Positions 53,991 through 62,671 are shown, counted from the stretch's first letter. The stretch is 64,000 nt of DNA from Acidovorax sp. 106 (GCF_003663825.1 NZ_RCCC01000001.1:4720501-4784500), one strand, 5' to 3'. The notes: generated by a model not told the origin, from the sequence alone. Translations and numbers: made by a program.

Positions 53991-54007
53991 GGGTGCAAGC
54001 AAAGCGC

Positions 54008-54577
54008 TCAGTCCTCAATGCCGCGCTGCGCAGGCACCCCGGCCTTGAACGCGTGTTTGATGAGCGTCATCTCAGTCACCGTGTCGGCCAGCGCGATGAT
54101 CTCTTCGGGGCAGCGACGGCCCGTGAGCACCACATGCACATCCTTGGGTCGGTCGCGCAGGGTTTGCAGCACGCCTTCGAGCGGCAGCCAGCCGTAAATC
54201 AGCGGGTAGGTGATTTCGTCCAACACCACCAAGAAATGCTCGCCGCCCATGATGGTGGCACGGGCTTTTTCCCAGCCGTCGCGGGCCAGTTGGGCAGAGT
54301 GCTCCAGGTCCTGGCTCTTCCAGCTGAAGCCGTCGCCCAGGCCTTCGATGGGGATGCCGATCTGCTCGAACATGCGGTGCTCGCCAAAGCGGGCCGTGGG
54401 CACTTTCATGAACTGGTAAATCTTGACGGCCTTGCCACGCCCATGGGCGCGCAGTGCCAAACCAAAAGCGGCCGTGCTTTTGCCCTTGCCGTCGCCGGTG
54501 TTGACGATGATGAGGCCACGGCGTTCGCCCTCGGGCTTTTCGTAGCGTTTTTCGGTGGGAGCAGCTTCAATTTGCAT
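54008..54577 (-). CDS. cobO: Cob(I)yrinic acid a,c-diamide adenosyltransferase (CobO/BtuR)
   Basis: ATP:corrinoid adenosyltransferase of 189 residues. The P-loop is [31 protein letters not shown] (about 21-51), with [19 protein letters not shown] and [22 protein letters not shown] as further CobA-type motifs. It attaches the upper adenosyl ligand. Its start overlaps the 3' end of btuD by 11 bp. Confidence 0.95.
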   Translation of the reverse strand: MQIEAAPTEKRYEKPEGERRGLIIVNTGDGKGKSTAAFGLALRAHGRGKAVKIYQFMKVPTARFGEHRMFEQIGIPIEGLGDGFSWKSQDLEHSAQLARDGWEKARATIMGGEHFLVVLDEITYPLIYGWLPLEGVLQTLRDRPKDVHVVLTGRRCPEEIIALADTVTEMTLIKHAFKAGVPAQRGIED

Positions 54578-55409
54578 GGGGTGGGTTCTCGTTCAAATCA
54601 TTGGAAGGTGGCACAGCCGTAGCGTGCAACTGCGGCAGCGCCATCCATTGCCCGGCCACGCTGTGGATGGCAATGCGGCGGTCAAACACGCGCTCGACAG
54701 CGCGGTGGGTATCAGGGTGCGCAGCAGCGCCGTGGTGCACGATGCGGCCACGCGCCAGCACGGCCACGTGGTCGGCCTGCAGCGCCATCGATACCTCGTG
54801 CAGCACGCTGACCACGGTCTTGCCTTCAGCCACCAGCGCTCGCACCAGCAGTAGCCAGTCGGCCTGGTGCGGAGGGTCGAGGTTGGCCAGGGGTTCGTCC
54901 ATCAGCAGCACCTGGGCCTGCACGGCCAGGGCCCGGGCCAGCAGCACGCGCTGGCGCTCCCCGCCCGAGAGGCCACCCAGCGTGCGCTGCCGCCAGTCCC
55001 ACGCATGGGTGGCGCGCAGGGCTTGCTCTACCGCAGCGTGGTCGGCGGTGCTGGGCGGGGCCAGCCAGGGCTGGTGCGGCAGGCGGCCCAGCATGGCCAC
55101 GTCGTACACCGTGAGGTCGTCCGCTGCGGCTTCGTTCTGCCCCAGCCACGACAGGGCCCGCGCCTTGTCGCGCCGGGGCCAGTCGGCCAGATCGCGCCCG
55201 AGCAGGTGCACGGTGCCTGTGTGGGGTATCAGCCCCGCCAGTGCGCGCAGCAAGGTGGATTTGCCTGCGCCATTGGGGCCGACGATGCTCGTCCAGCACC
55301 CGGCCAGCAGCGGCAGATGAATGTCTTGCAGCACAGGGCATGGACCTACGCTAGCGCCCATTTGATGGGCGTAAAGCGCTATCAACTCAGGAGCATGCAC
55401 CGAACTCAC
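54567..55409 (-). CDS. btuD: Cobalamin/corrinoid ABC transporter ATPase (BtuD-like)
   Basis: 280 residues. Walker A is [19 protein letters not shown] (about 42), Q-loop [10 protein letters not shown], signature [17 protein letters not shown] (about 135), Walker [14 protein letters not shown] and the switch His in [13 protein letters not shown]. The start is a GTG overlapping the btuC stop (GTGA), because an upstream ATG would overlap btuC by over 400 bp. Residues about 7-21 ([12 protein letters not shown]) coincide with a partial repeat copy; this is before the ABC core and thus tolerable. Confidence 0.92.
   Translation of the reverse strand: MSSVHAPELIALYAHQMGASVGPCPVLQDIHLPLLAGCWTSIVGPNGAGKSTLLRALAGLIPHTGTVHLLGRDLADWPRRDKARALSWLGQNEAAADDLTVYDVAMLGRLPHQPWLAPPSTADHAAVEQALRATHAWDWRQRTLGGLSGGERQRVLLARALAVQAQVLLMDEPLANLDPPHQADWLLLVRALVAEGKTVVSVLHEVSMALQADHVAVLARGRIVHHGAAAHPDTHRAVERVFDRRIAIHSVAGQWMALPQLHATAVPPSNDLNENPPHAN
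55348..55390 (-). repeat. Dispersed repeat, partial copy 10 (inside btuD N-terminus)
   Basis: On the minus strand: TTGATAGCGCTTTACGC, ATCAAATGGGCGCTAGCG. Similar to copy 7 with a short deletion in the left arm. Confidence 0.5.
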
Positions 55410-56482
55410 AACACGCCCCCCTGCCCTGTGCGCCGATGCATCAGCCACAGCAGATAGCCTCCACCCAGCACAGCAGTGAGCACGCCCACGGGCAACTCTT
55501 GTGGGGCGATCACCCAGCGGGCCAGCACATCGGCCCCCAGCAGCAGCACGCCGCCCATCAGGCTGGCCAGCAGCACCAGCCACGCATGGGTGACCTTGAC
55601 CATGGAACGCACCAAATGCGGCGCGGCCAAGCCCACAAAGGCGATAAGCCCCGTCTGCGCCACAGCCGTGCCGGTGGACAGGGCCAGCACGGCCACCAGC
55701 GCCACGCGCATGGGCACCAGCGGCAAGCCCAGGCTGGCGGCGGTGGATTCGCCCAGGCTCAAACCATCGAGCGCGCGGCTGAACACCCAGGCCCCAGCCA
55801 TGCACACGCACCAAGCCAGCGCCATCAGCACGCAAGACGCCCAGCCAATAAAGCCCGCGCTGCCCAGGTTAAAGCCCTGCATGGCGGCAATGATGTCTGG
55901 GGATGCCAGGGTGATGAGGTCTTTGATAGCGCCCAGCACCACCCCCACGATGACCCCGGCCAGCAGCAGGCGCAGGGTGTGCTGCACCCCACGCGCCAGT
56001 TGCAGCGTGAGCAGCACGGCCACGACGGCCCCCACAAAAGCCGCACCCGTCAGCCCCAGCTTGGCCAGCCACGCCGTGGCGGGGGCGGTGCCAAACAGGG
56101 CCAGAGCGGAAGCCACGCCCAGCGATGCGCCCGAGGCGCTGCCCAGCAAAAACGGTTCGGCCAGCGGGTTGCGGAACAGGCCCTGCGCCACCGCGCCCGA
56201 CAAGCCCAGCAGCGCGCCCGCCAGCCAGGCCCCCAGGCTGCGCGGCAGGCGAATGTCCCACACGATGCGGGCGGCCATGGGGTCGTCGGCCAGGCGCAGC
56301 ACGCTGTCAAAGCCCGTGCTGCCCACGCTGGCCCCCAGGGCGGTGAGCAGCACCGTCAGCACGGCCAGCGCCAGCAGCAGCCACGCTGCGCGCTGGCGCG
56401 GGGTGGTGAGGCGCGCGTGGGCGTGAGCGGCGGCGTTGCGCGTGGGCATGTCGGCCATGGCGGGATCGGGAAGCTGGCTCAT
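55406..56482 (-). CDS. btuC: Cobalamin/corrinoid ABC transporter permease (BtuC/FecCD family)
   Basis: 358 residues with about ten helices. RLPRSLGAWLAGALLGLSGAVAQGLFRNPLAEPFLLGSASGASLGV is the FecCD consensus, with GLIAFVGLAAPHLVRSMVKVTHAWL (about 282) carrying the ATPase-coupling loop. It starts 10 bp after btuF. Membrane part of the corrinoid importer. Confidence 0.93.
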   Translation of the reverse strand: MSQLPDPAMADMPTRNAAAHAHARLTTPRQRAAWLLLALAVLTVLLTALGASVGSTGFDSVLRLADDPMAARIVWDIRLPRSLGAWLAGALLGLSGAVAQGLFRNPLAEPFLLGSASGASLGVASALALFGTAPATAWLAKLGLTGAAFVGAVVAVLLTLQLARGVQHTLRLLLAGVIVGVVLGAIKDLITLASPDIIAAMQGFNLGSAGFIGWASCVLMALAWCVCMAGAWVFSRALDGLSLGESTAASLGLPLVPMRVALVAVLALSTGTAVAQTGLIAFVGLAAPHLVRSMVKVTHAWLVLLASLMGGVLLLGADVLARWVIAPQELPVGVLTAVLGGGYLLWLMHRRTGQGGVL

Positions 56483-56492
56483 GGGCAGTTCT

Positions 56493-57443
56493 TCACGGCT
56501 TTGTACTGGAAGCCTGGGGCGGGGCCGGTGGCGCAGCGGACGTCTTGCGGGCCATTTTGTCGTTGATGCACTGGGCCATGATGCGCGCGGCCTCGGCCAT
56601 GCGGGGGCCGGGGCGCACCACGGCGTCGGACTCTTCGGGCCCGTACACGCACAGGCGCTGCAGGCGCACGGCCTGGAGGGTGTTCCAACCGGGGTAGGAC
56701 GCAGCAGCCTGCATGCTGCGGTTGCCCATCATGATGAGGTCGGGGTTGGCGCGCACCACAAACTCGGGGTTCAGGCGCGGAAACGGCCCCAGCGATGCAG
56801 GAATGACGTTCTTGACGCCCAAGCGGGTGAGCGTCTCGCCGATGAACGAGGATTCGCCCGCGCCATACGGGCCCCGGCTCACTTCAAAGTACACCCGCGC
56901 GTTGCGGGCCTCCGGCAGCAGGCTTTGGGCGGCGGCAGACACCGCAGCATCAATCACGCGCCACACCTTGTGCGCTGCATCGTCTGGCTGGCCGAGCAGC
57001 TGGGCCATTTTGACCAGCACGCGCTGCACGTCGGCCTGGGTCTTGGGCTCCAGCGTGACGACGGGAATGCCCAGTGCCTCCAGCCGCTCGCCCGCACGGG
57101 ACGAAACGGACATCACCACCACATCGGGCCGCAGCGCCACCACGGATTCGATGCTCGGGTCCAGCCCGCCGCCCACCTTGGGCAGCTTTTGCACGCTGGC
57201 GGGGTGGTTGGAGTAGCGGTCGGTGCCCACCAGACGGTGGCATTGGTCAAGCGCGCAGATGGTCTCGGTGAGCGAGGGCAGCAGGCTCACGATGCGCTGG
57301 GGTGGCCGGGGTAAGGTGATGGTGCGGCCCCGGTCGTCTGTGACCTGCACGGGCTGCGCCCGCGCCAGCCCGGCCATGAGCAGGCCCAGAACGATGAGGA
57401 TGGCGATCACCCAGAGGATGCGGCGCACGGGGGTGGGTTTCAT
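56493..57443 (-). CDS. btuF: Corrinoid-binding periplasmic protein (BtuF-like)
   Basis: 316 residues: uncleaved or cleaved signal (RRILWVIAILIVLGLLMAGLARA, to about 30), then the class III binding-protein fold (PPQRIVSLLPSLTETICALDQCHRLVGTDRYSNHPASVQKLPKVGGGLDPSIESVVALRPDVVVM). The C-terminal NPDLIMMGNRSMQAAASYPGWNTLQAV is typical. It captures corrinoid that crosses the outer membrane by BtuB. 190 bp separate it from cobU, with a family-B repeat between. Confidence 0.9.
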   Translation of the reverse strand: MKPTPVRRILWVIAILIVLGLLMAGLARAQPVQVTDDRGRTITLPRPPQRIVSLLPSLTETICALDQCHRLVGTDRYSNHPASVQKLPKVGGGLDPSIESVVALRPDVVVMSVSSRAGERLEALGIPVVTLEPKTQADVQRVLVKMAQLLGQPDDAAHKVWRVIDAAVSAAAQSLLPEARNARVYFEVSRGPYGAGESSFIGETLTRLGVKNVIPASLGPFPRLNPEFVVRANPDLIMMGNRSMQAAASYPGWNTLQAVRLQRLCVYGPEESDAVVRPGPRMAEAARIMAQCINDKMARKTSAAPPAPPQASSTKP

Positions 57444-57572
57444 AGTTCTATCTCAGTGAATTCGTTGCTGTACAAAACAACCCACCACGCTCAAAACTGG
57501 CGCGATCCAGACCAGGGCCGTCGTTCAAGGGCCGCCAAGCCGCAGATGCGGCGCTTCGCTTGTGTGCACGGA

Positions 57573-57632
57573 CGGCGTCCCCCTCCCGCGAAGCGAGAGA
57601 GGGAGAAGGCGCGACGCGACTCAGGGGGTGAT
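57573..57632. repeat. GC-rich hairpin repeat, family B copy 2, just 3' of cobU
   Basis: Contains GGCGTCCCCCTCCCGCGAAG, GAGAGGGAGAAGGCGCGA and ACTCAGGGGGTGA. Same layout and same position relative to a stop codon as 7078-7140. Confidence 0.65.
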
Positions 57633-58226
57633 TCATTTCAGTTTCAGCGGCAGCCCAGCCGCCATCAGCGTGACGCGATCGCACGCCTGCGCCACTTGCT
57701 GGTTGAGCACGCCCAGCGCATCGACAAAGGCGCGCACTTCGCGGCCCATGGGGATGACGCCCAGGCCGATCTCATTACCCACCAGCACCACGGGGCCGGG
57801 GGCTTTTTCAATTGCTATCAAAAAATGAGCTGCTTGCGCCTTCCAATCAAGCGCTAGAGCCTGTTTTTGCTTGATATCCAGCGCGTCGTCACCAGCAGGC
57901 ATGAGCCAGTTGGTGAGCCACAGGGTGAGGCAGTCCACCACCACCAGCGTGTGCGCGGTGCTGTGCTGGGCCAGGGCGGCTGCCAGGTCGCGGGGTTCTT
58001 CCAGCGTGCGCAGGCCGGGCACGCGCTCGGCGCGGTCGCGCTGGTGGCGGGCGATGCGCTCGCGCATCTCGCCGTCCCAAGGCTGGGCGGTGGCAATCAG
58101 CACGGCGTTGTGTGCGGGCGACTGGGCCAGCCAGTCGCGCGCCTGCAGCTCGGCGCGGCGGGACTTGCCGCTTTTCTGTCCGCCGAGGATCAGCTCGGAG
58201 CGGCTGTTTGGCATGAATTGGCTCAC
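57633..58226 (-). CDS. cobU: Adenosylcobinamide kinase / guanylyltransferase (CobU/CobP) with repeat-derived segment
   Basis: 197 residues. P-loop LILGGQKSGKSRRAELQA (about 14), IATAQPWDGEMRERIARHQRDR (guanylylated-His region), LVVVDCLTLWLTNWL and GPVVLVGNEIGLGVIPMG. The enzyme phosphorylates and then activates adenosylcobinamide as GDP derivative. Between the CLTLWLTN and NEIGLG motifs, residues about 118-140 (IKQKQALALDWKAQAAHFLIAI) are encoded entirely by a dispersed repeat copy, in a part that is variable and helical in the family. GTG at 58226 overlaps the cobB stop (GTGA); ATG at 58214 is an alternative start. Confidence 0.92.
   Translation of the reverse strand: MSQFMPNSRSELILGGQKSGKSRRAELQARDWLAQSPAHNAVLIATAQPWDGEMRERIARHQRDRAERVPGLRTLEEPRDLAAALAQHSTAHTLVVVDCLTLWLTNWLMPAGDDALDIKQKQALALDWKAQAAHFLIAIEKAPGPVVLVGNEIGLGVIPMGREVRAFVDALGVLNQQVAQACDRVTLMAAGLPLKLK
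57809..57874 (+). repeat. Dispersed GCGCT-palindrome repeat, copy 11 (inside cobU, in frame)
   Basis: Full-length: ATTGCTATCAAAAAATGAGC, TGCTTGCGCCTTCCAATC, AAGCGCTAGAGCCTGTTTTTG. It lies on the strand opposite to the gene and is read through without a stop. Confidence 0.85.
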
Positions 58227-59593
58227 GCAGTCACTCCACCCAGCAGGCGTGCCACAGCGACGGGGCTGGACGGGAACCACGCGTGGAAGTAGCTGGCGTG
58301 GATGCTGCCCAGGCGGTACAGCGCCTCGCCCGCATCGGCCGCCACCGGCTCATCGGGCCGCGAGGTGCGCGACACCACGGGTGCATCGCTTTGCGCGGTG
58401 GAGTAATGGAAGGTGTGCCCGCGCAGCGTGCGCCCATCCACCACCAGTTGCTGCGGGCCCAACGCGGCCAGGCGCTTTTGCATGCGGACATGTCCGGGCA
58501 GCAGGCCCCAAGCGGGGTGGGGGGTTCCGTCGGTGTGGGTGATGGATTCGAACAGCGCCATCATGCCGCCGCACTCGGCCCACAGCGGCTTGCGCTGCAG
58601 CACATGGGCCATCAGGCTGGCCTTCATGCCGGTGTTGGCAGCGATACGGTCGGTGTGCAGCTCGGGGTAGCCACCGGGCAGCCACACGGCGTCGCAATCG
58701 GGCAAGGCGGCATCGTGCAGGGGCGAGAAGAACACCACGCGCGCGCCCAGTTGCTCCAGCGTCTGCAGGTTGGCGGCGTAGGTAAAGCAAAACGCGGCAT
58801 CGCGCCCCACGGCCACGGTGCGGCCCTGCAGCAAGGCAGGCACGGGCTCTGCATGCTCGGGCGCGGGAAAGTCCACCGCCCAGCGCTGCAGGTCTTGCGG
58901 GCTCATTTGGCCCAGCGGGGTGGCGGCCAGTGCATCGGCGGCGGCATCCAGGCGCTGGGCGCTGTCGGCCAGCTCGTGTGCGGCCACCAGGCCCAGATGG
59001 CGCTCGGGCAGCAAGGCCGCGCCCTTTTTGCTGGCGCCAGCAGGCTCTTCGCCATGGCTCACACGCATCAGCGCACCCATCCAGTCGGCGCTGTCGCGCA
59101 GACCATCGCGCAGCATCTGCGCATGCCGCTCGCTGCCCACGCGGTTGGCCAGCACGCCGGCCCAGGGCATGTCTACGCGGTAATGTTGCAGGCCAAAGGC
59201 GAGCGCGCCAAAAGTGCCCGCCATGGCCGATGCGTCCACCACCGCCAGCACCGGCACGCCAAAGTGCTGGGCCAGATCGGCCGCGCTGGGGGTGCCGTCA
59301 AACAGGCCCATCACGCCCTCAATGAGGATGAGGTCGTTGCTTTGCGCTGCGGCATGCAAGCGCTGGCGGCAGTCGGCCTCGCCGTTCATCCACAGATCGA
59401 GCTGGTGCACGGGCTGGCCGCTAGCGAGCTGGTGCCAGTGCGGGTCCAAAAAGTCTGGACCGCACTTGAACACCTGCACACGCAGGCCCCGGCGCGTGTG
59501 CAGCCGCGCCAGCGCCGCCGTCACCGTGGTCTTGCCCTGCCCCGAGGCCGGGGCAGCAATCAACAAGGCGGGGCAGCGGGCGGGCGTCTGCAT
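58223..59593 (-). CDS. cobB: Cobyrinic acid a,c-diamide synthase (CobB/CbiA)
   Basis: 456 residues, glutamine-dependent amidase for the a and c carboxylates. Begins CPALLIAAPASGQGKTTVTAALARLH (P-loop), FKCGPDFLDPHWHQLASGQPVHQLDLWM, and LILIEGVMGLFDGTPSAADLA. The C-terminal glutaminase half has WLPGGYPELHTDRIAAN, the nucleophile Cys in PLWAECGGMMALFES (about 333) and a C-terminal HASYFHAWFPSS His pair. ATG at 59593 is used; a GTG at 59614 would overlap the btuB stop. Second gene of the operon. Confidence 0.93.
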   Translation of the reverse strand: MQTPARCPALLIAAPASGQGKTTVTAALARLHTRRGLRVQVFKCGPDFLDPHWHQLASGQPVHQLDLWMNGEADCRQRLHAAAQSNDLILIEGVMGLFDGTPSAADLAQHFGVPVLAVVDASAMAGTFGALAFGLQHYRVDMPWAGVLANRVGSERHAQMLRDGLRDSADWMGALMRVSHGEEPAGASKKGAALLPERHLGLVAAHELADSAQRLDAAADALAATPLGQMSPQDLQRWAVDFPAPEHAEPVPALLQGRTVAVGRDAAFCFTYAANLQTLEQLGARVVFFSPLHDAALPDCDAVWLPGGYPELHTDRIAANTGMKASLMAHVLQRKPLWAECGGMMALFESITHTDGTPHPAWGLLPGHVRMQKRLAALGPQQLVVDGRTLRGHTFHYSTAQSDAPVVSRTSRPDEPVAADAGEALYRLGSIHASYFHAWFPSSPVAVARLLGGVTA

Positions 59594-59610
59594 CCCGGCT
59601 GCGGTCAAGG

Positions 59611-61503
59611 TCACTGCGGTGCCCACTTCAAGCCCACAAACAGCGTGCGGCCTGCGGTGGCGTAGTTGCGGACCAGCTGGTAGTCCTTGTCGGCCAGGTT
59701 GTCCACGCGGGCCAGCAAGGTGTAGTCGCGCGCAACGCGGGTGCTGGCATACAGATTGATGAGGGTGTAGCCGCCCAGCACGTTGGTGTTGGCAATGGTG
59801 TCGTAGCGGCGGCCCGAGGCCTGCACTTCTGCCCCCAGCGTCCACCCAGCCACCACGGTATCGGCCCCGAAGGTGCCGTGGTGCTTGGCGCGGCGGGCCA
59901 GTTGCTTGCCAGTGTCCAGATCACGCGGGCGCTGCAGATCGAGCGAGCCGTGCAGTTGCACGGTGCCCACGCGGTGCGATGCGGCCAGCGTCACGCCCTT
60001 GTATTCGGCGCGGGCGGTGTTGGCGTAACAGCCCTGTGTCTGCGTGGGCGAACATGCCGAAGCGCCCACAAAGGTGATCAGGTTGGTAACGCGGTTGCGG
60101 TAAGCCACGGCCGAGAAGGTGCTGCTGCCCTGGGCATAGCGCAGGCCCAGTTCAGCGTTGTGCGCCGACTCGGGCTTCAAGCTGGCCACGCCGTACTGGC
60201 TAAAGCGCTGGTACAACGTGGGCGCACGGAAGGCGGTGCCCACCGAGGCGGTGGCGCGCCATTGCGGCGAGATGGCGTAGCCGTACGCAATACTGCCCGT
60301 GTCCTTGCCGCCAAACTCGCTGTCGTCGTCGTGGCGCACGTTGACCTGCACCGTGTGCCCACCGGCGTTGTAGCCATAGCCCAGCGCCACGCCGTTTTGC
60401 GAACGGTCGCGGTCGATGGGGTTGTTCTCTAGGTGGTCTTCGCGGCGCTCCAGTGCGGCCGTCAGTTGGTGGGCCCCCTCACGCCATTCGTTCTGGAACA
60501 AATAGCCACGCAGGCGCGTGTCCGACAGGTACACCGAGGGCTTGGTTTCGTATTCATCGCGCGAATCGGTCACGCTGAACTTGGTCTTGTAGGCGCTGCT
60601 CCACTGTGCCTGCCAATTGAGGCCCAGCGCGTGCATGGTGTGCAGGCTACGGTCGTCATTGCCCAGGCCGCTGTCGTAGCCGCTGTTGGTGTCACCCACC
60701 ATTAGAGTGCCTTCCAGGCGGTGCACCGCGTTCAGTTGCAAGCCCACGCGGGCATTGCCAGCGGTGTTGCGGTAGCCATCCTTGTCGGGGTTCTGGCCGG
60801 CGATGGGGCGGGCGTTGAAGCCATCGCTCTCGTCACGCATCAGGCCCAGTGCGTAGTCCACCGTGCCACTGGCCCCGCTCACACCGGCTTCAAGTTTGGT
60901 CGTGCCCCGGTTGCCCACGCCCACAGAAACGAACGGCGCGAAGCCCTTTTCACCGCGCTTGGTAAAGATCTGAATCACACCGCCCAGGGCGTCAGAGCCA
61001 TACACCGCGCCCGCAGGGCCACGCAAGACTTCGATGCGGTCAATGAGCCCGAGCGGAATGGCCTCCCACGCGGCGCCGCCGGTGGACTGCGAGTCCATGC
61101 GCACACCATCGATGTACACGGCAGTGAAGCGGGTTTCTGCACCGCGCAGAAACAGGCTGGTTGCATTGCCTGGGCCGCCATTGCGCGACATCTCCACCCC
61201 TGGCAGGCGGGCCAGTAAATCGCCCAGGCCGGTGGCGCCACTGCGTTCAATGCTGTCGCGGTCCACGATGGACACATCGGCCACCAGATCGGAAAGTGGC
61301 TGCTCAGTGCGCGTGGCGGCCACCACGGTTTCAGACAAAGAAGGCGTACGCAGGTTTTGCGCCAGCACCGTGGCGCCTGCAGCGGCGGTTTGGGCGTGGG
61401 CGGGCACCGACAAGACGCACAGCCCAGTGGCGGCTAGCGCCAACAAATTCGGACGCAAAGACAACGGCGCCAGCTTCCGGGCGCGGGGGATGGGGTAACT
61501 CAT
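59611..61503 (-). CDS. btuB: TonB-dependent outer-membrane receptor for cobalamin (BtuB-like)
   Basis: 630 residues with signal peptide (about 1-37, ending VPAHA), a TonB box ETVVAATR near 58, a plug domain (SIVDRDSIERSGATGLGDLLARLPGVEMSRNGGPGNATSLFLRGAETRFTAVYIDGVRMD, EVLRGPAGAVYGSDALGGVIQIFTKRG) and a 22-strand barrel ending LFVGLKWAPQ. The first gene after a cobalamin riboswitch, and hence almost certainly the corrinoid receptor. ATG at 61503 replaces a TTG five codons earlier. Confidence 0.95.
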   Translation of the reverse strand: MSYPIPRARKLAPLSLRPNLLALAATGLCVLSVPAHAQTAAAGATVLAQNLRTPSLSETVVAATRTEQPLSDLVADVSIVDRDSIERSGATGLGDLLARLPGVEMSRNGGPGNATSLFLRGAETRFTAVYIDGVRMDSQSTGGAAWEAIPLGLIDRIEVLRGPAGAVYGSDALGGVIQIFTKRGEKGFAPFVSVGVGNRGTTKLEAGVSGASGTVDYALGLMRDESDGFNARPIAGQNPDKDGYRNTAGNARVGLQLNAVHRLEGTLMVGDTNSGYDSGLGNDDRSLHTMHALGLNWQAQWSSAYKTKFSVTDSRDEYETKPSVYLSDTRLRGYLFQNEWREGAHQLTAALERREDHLENNPIDRDRSQNGVALGYGYNAGGHTVQVNVRHDDDSEFGGKDTGSIAYGYAISPQWRATASVGTAFRAPTLYQRFSQYGVASLKPESAHNAELGLRYAQGSSTFSAVAYRNRVTNLITFVGASACSPTQTQGCYANTARAEYKGVTLAASHRVGTVQLHGSLDLQRPRDLDTGKQLARRAKHHGTFGADTVVAGWTLGAEVQASGRRYDTIANTNVLGGYTLINLYASTRVARDYTLLARVDNLADKDYQLVRNYATAGRTLFVGLKWAPQ

Positions 61504-61597
61504 CGTGGGGGAACTCAATCAACAAACAACCCGTGCCGGCCTCCCCGCCAGCGTGTGGGTGATAAGGCTGTGCCGCCCTTTGATAAGGCGTACACAA

Positions 61598-61805
61598 CCA
61601 CCGTGTTGGCCGGTATCCGGGCTGGCGGAACGCTCTCCAAAGCCTTCCCAGGGGCTTGTTCAAGGCCCCCAGTGGCATGTGTGAATGGAGAGAGGATCGA
61701 CTCGATCCGTCCGCTGACCGTTGCGGGGGCAGCGCAGGCCGGGCACGCCACCGTGGTGGTCGCCTTCCTGCTTCCCGTTGAACTGCGGCCTGTGAACCAA
61801 GCAGC
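61598..61805 (-). promoter_or_regulatory. Cobalamin (AdoCbl) riboswitch upstream of btuB
   Basis: On the minus strand, in order: CAACGGGAAGCAGG, GGTGGCGTGCCC, the conserved CCCCGCAACGGTCAGCG, CCACTGGGGG, and the B12-box AGCCCGGATACCGGCC (61623-61608). A closing stem near 61600 is possible. It would shut the eight-gene B12 operon when adenosylcobalamin is plentiful. A GC-rich stem near 61545-61565 (about 40 bp before the start) could mask the ribosome-binding site. Confidence 0.93.
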
Positions 61806-61878
61806 GAGCACCAACTCGCGGATTTTAGGGCCTCTGCATTCCCCGCCTGGAACAGACGACCCTACAATTGAGGGCTGT

Positions 61879-62118
61879 ATGGCAGAACCCTCCACCACCG
61901 ATCAGATCGCCGAGCGCGTTGAGCGCCTTTTGGTACGCCACGCCGAGTTGCAACGCACCAATGCCTTGCTGGCCGATCAAGTCAGCGCCCTGACCCAGGA
62001 GCGCGATTCACTCAAATCCCGCCTGAACGCAGCGCGCGGCAGAATCGATGCCTTGCTGGAGCGCCTGCCTGCCAACACCGCGCCCGTCGCGCCCGCCCCC
62101 ACCAAGGAAATCGAATGA
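61879..62118 (+). CDS. Small coiled-coil protein before zapA (ZapB/TIGR02449-like)
   Basis: 79 residues, nearly all one coiled coil: ERVERLLVRHAELQRTNALLADQVSALTQERDSLKSRLNAARGRIDALLERL. The Pro/Ala tail follows. It overlaps zapA by four bases (ATGA), an arrangement common in beta- and gammaproteobacteria, so a role with the Z-ring is likely although the family is not well characterised. Confidence 0.8.
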   Translation: MAEPSTTDQIAERVERLLVRHAELQRTNALLADQVSALTQERDSLKSRLNAARGRIDALLERLPANTAPVAPAPTKEIE

Positions 62119-62465
62119 AGCAAATCGAGGTGCAGATCCTGCAGCAAAGTTACCTGCTGGCCTGCCCCGAGGGGCAAGAATCGCGCCTGTTGGATGCAGT
62201 GGAGCGGGTCGACACCGCCATGACCCGCATCCGCGATGCCGGTAAAGTCCGCGCCCGCGAGCGCATCGCCGTGCTGGCTGCGCTGAACTTGGCTTTTGAA
62301 ATCGCCGACCGCGATGCAGCGGCGGCCAAGGCAGCAGCAATGCCAGTGCACACCCCTGCCCCCACCCTGGCGGCCACAGCCCCCAGCGATGAAGAAAACC
62401 AACGCCTGCAAAGCTTGCTGGGCCGCCTGGACCAGGCGCTGGAGCAAGACGGCCAGCTGCTTTGA
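62115..62465 (+). CDS. zapA: Cell division protein ZapA
   Basis: 116 residues. KQIEVQILQQSYLLACPEGQESRLLDAVERVDTAMTRIRDAGKVRARERIAVLAALNLAFEI is the ZapA globular head with the start of the coiled-coil stem. It crosslinks FtsZ filaments. The C-terminal part is a second helix after an Ala/Pro-rich break. It precedes 6S RNA, the same gene order as in many proteobacteria. Confidence 0.93.
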   Translation: MKQIEVQILQQSYLLACPEGQESRLLDAVERVDTAMTRIRDAGKVRARERIAVLAALNLAFEIADRDAAAAKAAAMPVHTPAPTLAATAPSDEENQRLQSLLGRLDQALEQDGQLL

Positions 62466-62671
62466 CGGTGCTGGCTGCGGCCACCCTGGGCAGGCAGCCC
62501 ATGGTGTGTTTCGGCTTTTAGGCATGGCTGCACGGGCCAGATGGCGGGCCCCGTGGCCGCCAGCCCAGAGCGCAAACGCGTCGGCCACGGCGTTTGGCCC
62601 AGGCTTCGCAACCCATCCCCAAATACATCACCGCTTTGCCTGCAACCTCAAGGCCAAAGGCCTACAATGGT

